Source: Loki-b32 sp048941605 (lineage in GTDB: Archaea > Asgardarchaeota > Lokiarchaeia > Sigyniarchaeales > SOKP01). Taken from it: a stretch of 64,000 nucleotides of DNA. Below are positions 1-8,365 of this stretch, piece by piece. A model generated the notes under the pieces. That model searched no databases and had not been told where the DNA came from. It saw only the letters and a list, made by a program, of their open reading frames with translations. Location of the stretch: the NCBI GenBank assembly GCA_048941605.1, contig JBHLNL010000004.1:1-64000 (forward strand). Direction: 5' to 3'. Position 1 is the stretch's first letter. Each line of letters starts with the position of its first letter. The position numbers were made by a program, and so were the translations under genes.

Positions 1-1773
1 TTCAATGCTTCAAGCGTGATTTGGAACTTGGAAAGAATTACTTGGTTCTGTAATTATACTGGTACCCTTCAAGATAACGCAACATCTTGGTTAGCTTCTC
101 CGTATTCATTATATTACCTCTCTGATACTACCACTCCAATTATAAGCAATTATTATATTAACTCTCAATATAATATTACAGTTGAATTAACAGAACACTT
201 TGCACCATTTTTAGATTTGTTAACTGCTATATCAAGCATTATAGTTTCTCCTTCTTCTACTCCTCGATGGACATATTTAGATTTATTAACAGACGATTTG
301 GTTGGAACAGGTCCTTTCGTATATGAATACTACATTTATGATGTCGAAGTCGGATTTCATTCTTATTCAGATTACTGGCAAGGCGAATCAGACATTGAAG
401 TTTTAATTTTTGCAATCGTTGAAGATGATATAGCAAGAAATTATGGATTTTTAGCACATGACTTTGATTTTATTGATTCAATTATCCCTGAGCTACATGA
501 TGCAATTTTAGCTGATCCTGATTTATTACTTTTTGGTCCATTTGAAAAGCTATGTTACTTCTATTTAGAGTTCTTTTGCGGGGATGAGAGCCACCCCGGG
601 TTAAATATCACATGGAGAAAGGCACTACAATATGCGGTAAATTATACCTACATTATTGATGAAATTTACCAAGGTTCTGTCATAAGAGGTCCTCCTGCAG
701 TTCCTCGTATATTACCCGGTTACAACTCTTCGGTTCAAATTATCGATACTGATATTACCGCTGCAAGACAGTTAATGATGTCAATGTACCCTGCCGAAAC
801 TTCTGGATTAGATGCAACTTACCCAGGTACTACTGAAGCAGGTTGGGCGGCTTTATCTCTTAGAATAGTTCTACTAAATAGACACTATGGTTCTACAACT
901 AATATGTTAGTGAATCAGATTCTAGACCTAACTTTTGCACTTATTGGAGTTGATACTTTCGAAACAATAAGAACATGGGAAGAATATCTCGATACTGGTG
1001 AGAATCATCCATGGGTCATGGAAATCGCTTGGATTGGATGGTGTTGTGATTATCTTGACGCATATACCATGCTTAATCCATTATTTAGCAATTCATCTGC
1101 AAATAATTTTGCTCGTATAAATGATCCATATTTACAATCGTTATTGGAGCAGGCGCAATTAGAGCATGATGCTACAACAAGACAGCAAATCTACATGCAC
1201 ATTCAATCTTATCTATTTGAGATATCAACTCCTGATCACAATTGGAAATATCCACATGCACCACTTTTCGCAACTTATGGTTATTATGCACATCACATCG
1301 ATCTAACAGGGTTTCAATATGATCCTAGAAGTATAGTCTATTTTTATCCTTGTGAATTACCAATTCCACCGCCATCTCCGCCAGGATCATTTATTCTTAT
1401 ATCAGATGCAGATAACCCTGATATAGATGGGAATTGCAACTTATCATGGACCGCCTCTATTGGTGCAGTAAATTATTCTGTTTACAGTTTCAATCATATT
1501 ATCACAGAAATTAATGGTTCATTGGATAACTTAGCTTATCAGACCGCATTAAGTCCATATCCAATTACGGGACTCACTGAAGGTGATCATTATTTCATTG
1601 TGGTAGCTCATAATAACGCTGGAGATACATTATCGAATTCTTATAAAATAATCGTAGAATTTGAAGAAGGACCACCCGAAATAATCCTTGGTTATAACAT
1701 AATACTTATTTGTGTCCTAACTGGAGTAATTTCGTTAATAGGAATCTATTCTTGGCATAGAAAAATCAAATAA
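1..1773 (+). CDS. ABC-type peptide-binding protein, C-terminal part (5' end outside window)
   Basis: The reading frame is open from base 1, so the gene begins upstream of the window; the GTG at 16 is only an internal codon. The body resembles family 5 (OppA/DppA-type) extracellular solute-binding proteins: a segment VGTGPFVYEYY followed by a helix-rich region (WRKALQYAVN) and the repeated Asp/Tyr-rich lobes typical of oligopeptide binders. Around bases 1350-1670 there is a proline-rich hinge and a fibronectin-III-like beta domain, then a single transmembrane helix (about 1687-1755) and a short basic tail. This C-terminal anchor is the usual archaeal way of holding a binding protein on the outer face of the membrane. 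Permease and ATPase genes are not in view; they may lie upstream. The substrate is unknown. Confidence 0.8.
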   Translation, partial: FNASSVIWNLERITWFCNYTGTLQDNATSWLASPYSLYYLSDTTTPIISNYYINSQYNITVELTEHFAPFLDLLTAISSIIVSPSSTPRWTYLDLLTDDLVGTGPFVYEYYIYDVEVGFHSYSDYWQGESDIEVLIFAIVEDDIARNYGFLAHDFDFIDSIIPELHDAILADPDLLLFGPFEKLCYFYLEFFCGDESHPGLNITWRKALQYAVNYTYIIDEIYQGSVIRGPPAVPRILPGYNSSVQIIDTDITAARQLMMSMYPAETSGLDATYPGTTEAGWAALSLRIVLLNRHYGSTTNMLVNQILDLTFALIGVDTFETIRTWEEYLDTGENHPWVMEIAWIGWCCDYLDAYTMLNPLFSNSSANNFARINDPYLQSLLEQAQLEHDATTRQQIYMHIQSYLFEISTPDHNWKYPHAPLFATYGYYAHHIDLTGFQYDPRSIVYFYPCELPIPPPSPPGSFILISDADNPDIDGNCNLSWTASIGAVNYSVYSFNHIITEINGSLDNLAYQTALSPYPITGLTEGDHYFIVVAHNNAGDTLSNSYKIIVEFEEGPPEIILGYNIILICVLTGVISLIGIYSWHRKIK

Positions 1774-1778
1774 AATTC

Positions 1779-1797
1779 CTTTCTTTTTATTTTTTTA
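1779..1797 (+). terminator. T-rich 3' end, likely transcription terminator
   Basis: A run of thymines broken by single bases begins a few bases after the TAA of the binding-protein gene and precedes the ribosomal operon promoter. Archaeal RNA polymerase commonly releases at such oligo-T tracts. No hairpin is needed or seen. Inferred from position and composition only. Confidence 0.4.
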
Positions 1798-1860
1798 CCC
1801 AAATGAAAAATTTTATTTAATCCCAGTAATTAATCTCCTCATACTATCTCGATGATTTAT

Positions 1861-1870
1861 GAAAATATAT
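1861..1870 (+). promoter_or_regulatory. TATA-like box upstream of rpl7ae-rps28e
   Basis: The A/T element gaaaatatat lies about 35 nt before the TTG start of rpl7ae. A start site about 25 nt downstream would leave a short leader containing the AGGAG ribosome binding site at 1891-1895. Inferred from spacing; other AT-rich elements nearby could serve. Confidence 0.35.
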
Positions 1871-1899
1871 CAAAAATTAAATATATTTGAAGGAGATGA

Positions 1900-2277
1900 T
1901 TGAAAATATCATATATTAAATTTAAAATTCCTGATAAACTAAAAGCTCAGCTTAAGAATGCTTTAGGAACTATTGCTGAGACAAGAGATTCCAAGATAAG
2001 GAAGGGAATGAATGAGGTAACAAAATCAATTGAACGTGTTCAAGCAAAATTCGTTGTAATGGCGGAAGATGTTTCTCCACCAGAAATTCTTTTCCATATT
2101 CCATTGCTCTGTGAAGAAAAGAAAATTCCTTATGGATATATTTCAACCAAGAAAGAATTAGGAAATACCGTAAGAATTAATGTATCTTCAAGTGCGATTG
2201 CTATAGAAAATGTTGGTACAGGTAATGAAGGAATATTGAATGATGTAATTAAAAATTTAGAACAAATAAAGAAATAA
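1900..2277 (+). CDS. rpl7ae: 50S ribosomal protein L7Ae
   Basis: A 125-residue protein of the usual archaeal L7Ae length. L7Ae binds kink-turns in 23S rRNA and in archaeal box C/D and H/ACA guide RNPs and RNase P. Family signatures include a central VVMAEDVSPPEILFHIPLLC segment followed by IPYGYISTKKELG, which matches the core K-turn-binding fold. The start is TTG at 1900, chosen because AGGAG lies 4-5 nt upstream and the nearer ATG at 1896 is in a frame that stops at once. It is followed after 19 nt by rps28e, the standard archaeal L7Ae-S28e pairing. The usual next partners, L24e and nucleoside diphosphate kinase, are not found downstream. Confidence 0.97.
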   Translation: MKISYIKFKIPDKLKAQLKNALGTIAETRDSKIRKGMNEVTKSIERVQAKFVVMAEDVSPPEILFHIPLLCEEKKIPYGYISTKKELGNTVRINVSSSAIAIENVGTGNEGILNDVIKNLEQIKK

Positions 2278-2296
2278 TTTAAGTCGGTGAATATAT

Positions 2297-2542
2297 TTGG
2301 TTAAGCTAGATAAATCTAAAGGAGCCACAGTCCAGGATCTGTCCATTCCAGCTCAAGTAATTCAAGTTATAGGACGAACTGGGCTTACAGGCGAAATCAC
2401 TCAGATTAAAGTAAGGATTCTTGAGGGACCTGATAAAAACCGAATTTTAACCCGAAATGTAAAAGGTCCTGTAAAAATGAATGATATTGTTATCCTACGA
2501 GAAGTCGAAAGGGAAGCAAGAAAGATTAGAGGCAGAAGATAA
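2297..2542 (+). CDS. rps28e: 30S ribosomal protein S28e
   Basis: An 81-residue small-subunit protein with the S28e OB-fold signature: AQVIQVIGRTGLTGEITQIKVRIL in two pieces, a lysine-rich middle and the characteristic end ILREVEREARKIRGRR. It starts at TTG 2297 with GGTGA at 2286-2290 as ribosome binding site. It is the second gene of the rpl7ae operon and probably translationally coupled. An N-terminal stretch of about ten residues before the core is slightly longer than in many archaea, which is not unusual. Identity is clear. Confidence 0.97.
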   Translation: MVKLDKSKGATVQDLSIPAQVIQVIGRTGLTGEITQIKVRILEGPDKNRILTRNVKGPVKMNDIVILREVEREARKIRGRR

Positions 2543-2566
2543 TATATATTGGATGTTTCTTTACAA

Positions 2567-2592
2567 AATCTTTTATTCTTGTATTTTTTTTT
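2567..2592 (+). terminator. T-rich terminator after rps28e
   Basis: A thymine-rich stretch ending in a run of nine T lies 25-50 nt after the rps28e stop. It is the expected place for the ribosomal operon to end, because no L24e or ndk gene follows. Composition-based call. Confidence 0.4.
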
Positions 2593-3110
2593 GATAAAAA
2601 TTTGATTAATATCAAATAAAATTAACACAATCTCTGAAAGAAATTAAGATAATTAATCCGATATTTTAAAGAGAGTGCTTCTCCTATTTTTACCTAATTT
2701 AAAATAGTAAATTACTGAAAGCATTAGCCAACATAAAAAAAGAAAAAAAAATTGAGATTATTATCATAATTTGCTTGCAACATAGTTCTTCTCACAATTC
2801 AAGGCATTTGTTAGGAATAATTTAACAATGCATTGTGTATTTTTCATTATAAAAGCACTTTTTTTTGCCTATATAGTAGTCAAATCTGTTTTTAAGCATT
2901 CTTAATTCCAATCATGATAGGTTTATGATAACAAAATTTTGAATTATGATATGCTTTCATAATTTTTGAAGAATGAAAACATTTAAATATTATGTATTTC
3001 ATTTTATAATTGGGTTTCACAAGGTTTGAAATTTGAATAGGTGATTTTGAATTAGCTCAAAAAAACAATCAACAATTTTGGAAGAGTCTGAATTCATTAT
3101 TATTGGTGAG
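2593..3110. other. AT-rich intergenic region, no gene seen
   Basis: About 520 bases without a supportable reading frame on either strand. I see no tRNA, no repeats and no ribosomal L24e fragment (a CxxC zinc pattern was looked for by eye). The last part, around 2980-3050, must hold the promoter of the following hydrolase gene and has an AGGTGA at 3039-3044, but no start codon at a useful distance continues into that frame. Confidence 0.5.
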
Positions 3111-4790
3111 ATGACACATAGGGATCAGCATCATCTACGCAATTTATTAATTTTTATAATTATCTTGATATTTACTTTATCATTTTTACATTTCAATAAA
3201 ATACAAAGCTATACTAAATATGAAAGGATTCAATTTGAATCATCTGGTGCAATTCTTTATGCAAATTTATATTATCCTTCCAAAGCACTAGATTTTCAAC
3301 AACAAAGACCCCTAGTAATATATTGTCATGGGATTGGATCAAAGCGTGACTTTGATCTTAGGATACCAATAGAATTCACTAAAAGAGGTTTTTATGTTGT
3401 TGCACTTGATTATCAGGGTCACGGTGAGAGTGGGGGTAATATCAACAATATTGATCCTATTACAGGCATTCCTGCGTTAGCCTTAGATTGTTCAAGACTA
3501 TTAGATCATTTGGAAACTTTACTTTTTTATTCAAATGTTAATATTTCTCAAATTGGCTTAATTGGCCATTCACTCGGCGGAATGGTTGTTCTTATGAATC
3601 AAGCTTTAGATTCCCGTTTTAAGGTGACTGTTGCCTTAGCTCCACTTGTAAATTTTGTTCCTCCAAAATTTGGGTTTATTTATAATGAAGATTTTATCAA
3701 GTATATCCCTGTAAACTTACTAACTGAAGAAAATACTGAAAATCTGTTAATTATACATCATGAAAATGATGAGATACTTGACTTTACTGAAAATGCCCTA
3801 AAAGCTCAGGAATTAACAAACTGTACCCTCGTTAGAATGTCAGGATTTATCATTGGAGGAGGACATCAATTATACTCTGATGAAGTTATGGTTAACTCGA
3901 TTAATTGGTTTGAGATTCACTTCTTTGGTTCTTCAATAATAAATGGACCTATAATAATTACATTCTATTTAAACTACATATTAATTTTTATAAACATAAT
4001 AATAATATTCATAATGATTATTTCCCTTATATCGGTATCCAGTCAAATATTTTTTAGAAAGAAAAAATCGGAGAATTCTGATTCATCTAAACATGATTTA
4101 TTAGTTAGAAAATCAAATAAAAAAAAGGAGTCAATCAAAGTAATTCTTTATAGTGGAACTTTCCTATTAAACTGGTTATTATTTGAAAGATTTTTTGGTA
4201 TTATTGGAATTCTTTATGGTTCATTGAGTATGATTTTTATGTATGCTTTTATAAAAATCTACATTCACTTAAAGAAACCAAAAGAAGTAAGAAATAAATA
4301 CAATCTAACGAAAATCATAAAAATGCAGTTAAGATTAAAGTACCTAGTATTTACAATAGTCTGTGTAGCTTATTTTATAGCGGTTTATATGCTTTTTTCA
4401 TTTTATTATCCTTTTGGATTTATTTGGCCATCAAATTTCATCGAATATTTTAGTTTAGGCTATTTGGTCTTTCCTATATTTTTATCAGTTGAATTATTAC
4501 TTAGAAAAGTAATTTACCCGCAACTAATCTATATTAAAAACAAAAATAGAATTATTGTGATTACAGCAATTATGATAATAATAAGCTTGATGCTTTTAAC
4601 CCAAAAATTATCTTTTTTACCATCAGTTTTATTTATGTATTTAATTTTTTTGATGGTTATTATTCAGAATACTAAAATACTCCAAAATGTTAATTCGTTT
4701 TATATAGTTATTTTTACCTCATTTACAATAATTCAAATTTTCTTTGCTACTGTTCTTTCTAATGCGATTGGAGTAAGTATTATCATATAG
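3111..4790 (+). CDS. Alpha/beta hydrolase fused to a multi-pass membrane domain
   Basis: The N-terminus carries one membrane segment (about codons 11-28), then an alpha/beta-hydrolase domain outside or at the membrane: the oxyanion-loop region YCHGIG, the motif DYQGHGES, and the nucleophile elbow GHSLGG with serine codon 3570-3572. A late Asp (HHENDEILDF) and His (GGGHQLYS) complete a plausible triad. The second half has five or six hydrophobic helices with short basic loops. Such serine hydrolases are often lipases, thioesterases or acyl-peptidases; the substrate cannot be told. The ATG at 3111 follows GGTGAG directly, which is close for a ribosome binding site; TTG at 3078 is an alternative in the same frame. 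The next gene is 28 nt downstream. Confidence 0.75.
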   Translation: MTHRDQHHLRNLLIFIIILIFTLSFLHFNKIQSYTKYERIQFESSGAILYANLYYPSKALDFQQQRPLVIYCHGIGSKRDFDLRIPIEFTKRGFYVVALDYQGHGESGGNINNIDPITGIPALALDCSRLLDHLETLLFYSNVNISQIGLIGHSLGGMVVLMNQALDSRFKVTVALAPLVNFVPPKFGFIYNEDFIKYIPVNLLTEENTENLLIIHHENDEILDFTENALKAQELTNCTLVRMSGFIIGGGHQLYSDEVMVNSINWFEIHFFGSSIINGPIIITFYLNYILIFINIIIIFIMIISLISVSSQIFFRKKKSENSDSSKHDLLVRKSNKKKESIKVILYSGTFLLNWLLFERFFGIIGILYGSLSMIFMYAFIKIYIHLKKPKEVRNKYNLTKIIKMQLRLKYLVFTIVCVAYFIAVYMLFSFYYPFGFIWPSNFIEYFSLGYLVFPIFLSVELLLRKVIYPQLIYIKNKNRIIVITAIMIIISLMLLTQKLSFLPSVLFMYLIFLMVIIQNTKILQNVNSFYIVIFTSFTIIQIFFATVLSNAIGVSIII

Positions 4791-4818
4791 AAAGAAAATT
4801 TCATATGACTTTATAAAT

Positions 4819-5355
4819 TTGTTCCAAGATACTTTGTATATGTTTTACACAATTTGCGAAGATTTACTTCTATATCAACAATTGACATTAAAACCAGCAA
4901 AATATTCGAATTATGAACTAAAACTTCATAATTATTTTTATAATAAGACACAAATTGACCCCTCATATATCATTCTCATTAAAAGTGAAGATGTAGATTT
5001 CATTTTCTTTTTCATTAAACAGGATCAATATTTTCAAGCAAAAAGTTATTTGAATTCGATGAGGAATAACATCAAACATAAAAAAGTCATGATAATTCGA
5101 TTAGATAATATTCTAATAAACTTGATCTTTAACTTATTTCCTGATCTTTGTATAGATGATATTGAAATTGAAATTAATAAAACAAAAGGAAAATATGAAG
5201 TTTCCATTTGCTTTTTGAGAGAATTAAACATTTACCATATAGCAGTGGGAGAGCGTGGTTGCTACATTAAAGCAGTAAATAAGTTGATGGATAAACATAT
5301 TATATTTGAAAATAGTCAGACTCCTTTAACAATTAAATGCCGGGCAACAGGATAA
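4819..5355 (+). CDS. KH-domain-like protein of unknown role
   Basis: A 178-residue protein starting at TTG, 28 nt after the hydrolase gene. The C-terminal third contains HIAVGERGCYIKAVNKL, in which G-E-R-G has the form of a KH-domain GxxG loop flanked by the expected hydrophobic residues, as in the NusA-type KH fold. The N-terminal two thirds are alternating hydrophobic strands and lysine-rich helices that I do not recognise. A nucleic-acid-binding role is therefore inferred from the KH motif only. It converges on the gelsolin-like gene with two bases between stop codons, so the two 3' ends probably overlap as transcripts. No start with a clear ribosome binding site is visible. Confidence 0.6.
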   Translation: MFQDTLYMFYTICEDLLLYQQLTLKPAKYSNYELKLHNYFYNKTQIDPSYIILIKSEDVDFIFFFIKQDQYFQAKSYLNSMRNNIKHKKVMIIRLDNILINLIFNLFPDLCIDDIEIEINKTKGKYEVSICFLRELNIYHIAVGERGCYIKAVNKLMDKHIIFENSQTPLTIKCRATG

Positions 5356-5357
5356 AT

Positions 5358-5951
5358 TTAGAATTTTTTTTCTAAAATCTTGCTTAATTCAGCAATTAAC
5401 CAGCATAACTCGTCATAAGTTGATGAAGATTTATATATTTCTTCATATTTTTTCTTTATATCTTTTTCTGAGGCTTTACCTTTGCCTTTCAGGAAATCTA
5501 GTTGTAGATTTGCGAGCTTTTTGCAGAGATCTTCATAGGAATAGTTTTCTTGAGAAATTTCATGAGTTAATAAGGCTATTTCTGCTTCAAAATCAGGATC
5601 AATTCCCGCTTCAATAAGTTCCATAGTATCTTCATAATCAATTTCTAATTCGGGTCTTTTCTCAAAATATTCTCCCGATCTAAAACCTTTCTCTAAAATG
5701 TCCATTATTGCTAAAAAGGGACCAAATTCTTGACTTTGGTTGATAATTTGGATTTTTACCGTTTTATTTTTCTGTTCTTTGAGTTTTTCAGTTCTCCTTA
5801 TGCTTAAATCTTTCTTTTTTTTAGACGTTTTAGAGCCTATCCATAAATATAAAGTTTTAAAATCATCAATTAAAAAGACTTTATTTTCATTAAAATCTAC
5901 TTTAGAAACCTTTCTTAGAGCTCCATTCTCGCTAATACTATATAAAAGCAT
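5358..5951 (-). CDS. Gelsolin-like domain protein (Asgard actin-regulator type)
   Basis: 197 residues. The first 70 match the gelsolin repeat: N-terminal LYSISENGALRKV, then the hallmark strand KVFLIDDFKTLYLWIGSKTS, equivalent to 'vfiLD ... iyvWiG..as', followed by a lysine-rich helix as in gelsolin repeats. The rest (about residues 75-197) is helical and charged with no second repeat, so this is a one-domain form. In eukaryotes gelsolin repeats bind, sever and cap actin; Asgard gelsolin proteins studied so far act on actin in vitro. Function here is by family analogy. The ATG at 5951 lacks a strong ribosome binding site. It is a single gene, transcribed towards the KH-domain gene. What else it could be: a gelsolin-fold adaptor without actin binding. 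Confidence 0.72.
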   Translation of the reverse strand: MLLYSISENGALRKVSKVDFNENKVFLIDDFKTLYLWIGSKTSKKKKDLSIRRTEKLKEQKNKTVKIQIINQSQEFGPFLAIMDILEKGFRSGEYFEKRPELEIDYEDTMELIEAGIDPDFEAEIALLTHEISQENYSYEDLCKKLANLQLDFLKGKGKASEKDIKKKYEEIYKSSSTYDELCWLIAELSKILEKKF

Positions 5952-6044
5952 TATAGTTCTGTGAATTCTTATATATAATATATTAAAAGTAAGTAAATTA
6001 TTGATATAAATTTTTATTACAAGTAAATAAGTAAAAAAGGGGAT

Positions 6045-6260
6045 CTAAAGTCCTTCTTCAACCTTAAAATAATCCAATAATTTAAGGTTGTTGTATTCCT
6101 CGTGAAGGAAATCCCTAAGAGCAGTCCGAATTGCCTCTGACCTTGATGCAACAATTTTCATACCGATAAGTTTTTTAATGTTTTCATCATAAATGTCGGG
6201 CAAATTTATGGTGATATTAACCATTTTCTTCTTTTTTTTCTTTTTATCGGTATCCACCAT
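6045..6260 (-). CDS. Ribbon-helix-helix DNA-binding protein
   Basis: 71 residues with a poly-lysine N-terminus followed by MVNITINLPDIYDENIKKLIGM, the beta strand and first helix of a CopG/MetJ-Arc type ribbon-helix-helix, then SRSEAIRTALRDFLHEE as the second helix. Such proteins dimerise and bind DNA through the strand pair; this is the common archaeal small-regulator type, related in form to CdrS-like cell-division regulators. The start ATG at 6258-6260 has GGAG eight bases upstream. An internal ATG (codon 13) would remove the lysine run and leave the bare fold. No toxin gene adjoins it, so an antitoxin role is not supported. Confidence 0.8.
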   Translation of the reverse strand: MVDTDKKKKKKKMVNITINLPDIYDENIKKLIGMKIVASRSEAIRTALRDFLHEEYNNLKLLDYFKVEEGL

Positions 6261-6564
6261 TTAACTAACTCCAAGATTTTTTGTTTCTAAAATTCTCTAA
6301 TTTCTAATGATAAAAGTGAATTAGAAAGAAGATATATTCTTTGCCCTTAATTATTCACTCTTTTCCAATATAATATTATAAGTTAAGTATCTATATAAAG
6401 TTGCTGGGGTATTTAAAGCCATCTAATTCATTTGTAAAATAATTTTGATTGTTTAATTATGTAGATGAACATTTAATACTACAAATTAATAGTCTAGTTG
6501 AAAAATTTTTATTACGTATGTAAGATCTCTCGAATTATAGGTAGTGTAATAAAATAATAAAATT
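6261..6564. other. Intergenic region between bud32 and the RHH gene
   Basis: About 300 AT-rich bases. It should contain the promoter of the ribbon-helix-helix gene (minus strand) and the 3' end of the kae1-bud32 transcript. TATA-like stretches occur near 6370-6400 but none is at a decisive distance. No reading frame or RNA gene is seen. Confidence 0.4.
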
Positions 6565-7257
6565 TTATAAGCGTTCTTCGGGTTTAACATATCTTCCTCT
6601 GGTTGCAATGACTTCAATGTTGCTGATGATTTGATTATACTCTGAAAAGTTAAAATTTTTATATTCTGACTTATAACCTTCGAGAAATGCATTAAAACAA
6701 TATTCAAAATCATTCCCATGAGATGAAATCAATACTCTCTTAAACAAGTGAAGATCTACACTTTTATCTTCTATATTATCAGAATATTCATTTAAACCAA
6801 AATCGATGAGAAAAATAGATTCTTCTGGAGTAACTATAATATTACTTGTAGTAATATCTCCATGGATATGACCATTTAAATGTAACCTTGCTATCATTCT
6901 GCCAATTTCATTCAAGTATTTCAATTTTCGACTATCATCTAAATCAGATAAAATGTCTTTTAACTTAGCACCTTTTATATATTTCATTACAATTGTAGAA
7001 TTATGAGAATCAATTTCAAAAACCTGAGGTACATTAATCCCATAATTTTTTACTCTAATCAAAGCACGAGCTTCGTTTAATGTCCTTTCAGTTCTAATCT
7101 TCTTATCCAAATCTTCAATACGATATTTTTTAGGTATTCTATATTTAAAGATCACTTCTTTCCCAAACCAATGTCCAAAATAGAGATTGGCTTCCGCACC
7201 TTTTCGAATGAGTTTTTCTTTTGTTATTTCAAAGTTCAATTTTATTAAAGCCTCCAT
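6565..7257 (-). CDS. bud32: Bud32, KEOPS complex protein kinase/ATPase
   Basis: 230 residues, the compact protein-kinase fold of Bud32/PRPK. Seen: the glycine-rich start GAEANLYF, catalytic-lysine strand VIFKYRIPKKYR (Lys38), the catalytic loop HGDITTSN (about residues 132-139), the metal-binding DFGL (152-155) and a C-terminal RGRYV basic end typical of Bud32. In KEOPS it supports Kae1 in making threonylcarbamoyladenosine at tRNA position 37. Its ATG (7255-7257) lies inside the last codons of kae1, a 13-base overlap, so the two are translationally coupled. They are separate genes here, unlike the fused Kae1-Bud32 of some euryarchaea. Confidence 0.95.
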   Translation of the reverse strand: MEALIKLNFEITKEKLIRKGAEANLYFGHWFGKEVIFKYRIPKKYRIEDLDKKIRTERTLNEARALIRVKNYGINVPQVFEIDSHNSTIVMKYIKGAKLKDILSDLDDSRKLKYLNEIGRMIARLHLNGHIHGDITTSNIIVTPEESIFLIDFGLNEYSDNIEDKSVDLHLFKRVLISSHGNDFEYCFNAFLEGYKSEYKNFNFSEYNQIISNIEVIATRGRYVKPEERL

Positions 7258-8249
7258 GGGATGGTTATCTGATCCATTCTCTCTTTTGGTTTAATTATTG
7301 TTTCAGAAACATCATGCCCTCCTTCTGTTTTGTATCTTAAAATTCCAGTCCAACCTATCATTGCACCATTATCACCAGCATACTTTAAAGGTACAACAGC
7401 AAACTTTGCAGCATGTTCTTTACTAATGTATTCAATCATCTGCTGCAGCCTCCTATTAGCAGCAACACCTCCGGTGAGAAGTACTTCCTTTTTTTCCGTG
7501 TGAGCTAATGCTCTTTCAGTAACTTCCGATAACATTCCAAAAGCTGTTTCCTGCAAAGAAAAAGCAACATCATTTAAATTATATTTCTTGTTAAAATCTT
7601 CAGATTCTAGTAGATATCTTGCAGCTGTATATAGTCCGGAAAACGATAAATCCATACCTTTTACTATATAAGGCAAAGGGATATATGTATGTGATTCTCT
7701 CGCTAATTTTTCAATCTTTGGACCCCCAGGATGCTGCAATCCAGCATCTCTAGCAAAAGTATCAATCATATTACCTATTGCTAAATCTAAAGTCTCACCA
7801 AAAATTTGATACCTCTCCGATTCAAAAGCACTAACAATTGTGTTACCACCTGAAACGTACAAGCTTAGAGGGTCGGTAAGATTACACACCTTTCTTCCTA
7901 TTTCAATATGGGCAACACAATGATTAACACCCACAATTGGAATCTCTAAGATTTGACTTAACATACGACTAACCCAAGCTCCAATTTTTAAAACTGGTCC
8001 TAAACCAGGACTTTGACTGAAAGCTATCAAATTTATATGTTTCATAGATATTTTAGCTTCAGTAAGTGCTCTTTCTATAATTTTCATAAAGTTTTTCAAA
8101 TGTTGCTCTCTGACTAAACCAGGATGAAGTCCTCCCTCCTCAGGGATAAAGATGTCATTAATTAAACTGTATATATTTCCTTCAAAATCGAGAATGCCCA
8201 CTGAAAATGTATGTGCTGTAGATTCAATACCTAAGCATAACTTTTTCAT
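7245..8249 (-). CDS. kae1: Kae1/TsaD, tRNA threonylcarbamoyladenosine synthase subunit
   Basis: About 334 residues of the ASKHA-fold Kae1/TsaD family. Kae1 transfers the threonylcarbamoyl group from its adenylate to A37 of ANN-decoding tRNAs as part of KEOPS. Seen: LGIESTAHTFSVGI at the N-terminus, the metal-binding pair HCVAH, SGGNTIVS, the nucleotide loop GPKIEKLA and LTGGVAANRRL. The ATG at 8247-8249 is preferred over the TTG/GTG two to four codons earlier because GGTGA lies five bases before it. It is downstream of rps27ae and overlaps bud32, matching the widespread archaeal order S24e-S27ae-Kae1-Bud32. Confidence 0.96.
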   Translation of the reverse strand: MKKLCLGIESTAHTFSVGILDFEGNIYSLINDIFIPEEGGLHPGLVREQHLKNFMKIIERALTEAKISMKHINLIAFSQSPGLGPVLKIGAWVSRMLSQILEIPIVGVNHCVAHIEIGRKVCNLTDPLSLYVSGGNTIVSAFESERYQIFGETLDLAIGNMIDTFARDAGLQHPGGPKIEKLARESHTYIPLPYIVKGMDLSFSGLYTAARYLLESEDFNKKYNLNDVAFSLQETAFGMLSEVTERALAHTEKKEVLLTGGVAANRRLQQMIEYISKEHAAKFAVVPLKYAGDNGAMIGWTGILRYKTEGGHDVSETIIKPKERMDQITIPWRL

Positions 8250-8365
8250 TAATTTCACCAAATTTTGAATTCAGCTAAGTTAATCCTAGGGTGAAAAATA
8301 GAATTACTTGTTAAGAAATAAAACAGTTTTATTTTTTTAAGTAATTAAAGTTTCTAAAGTATAAT

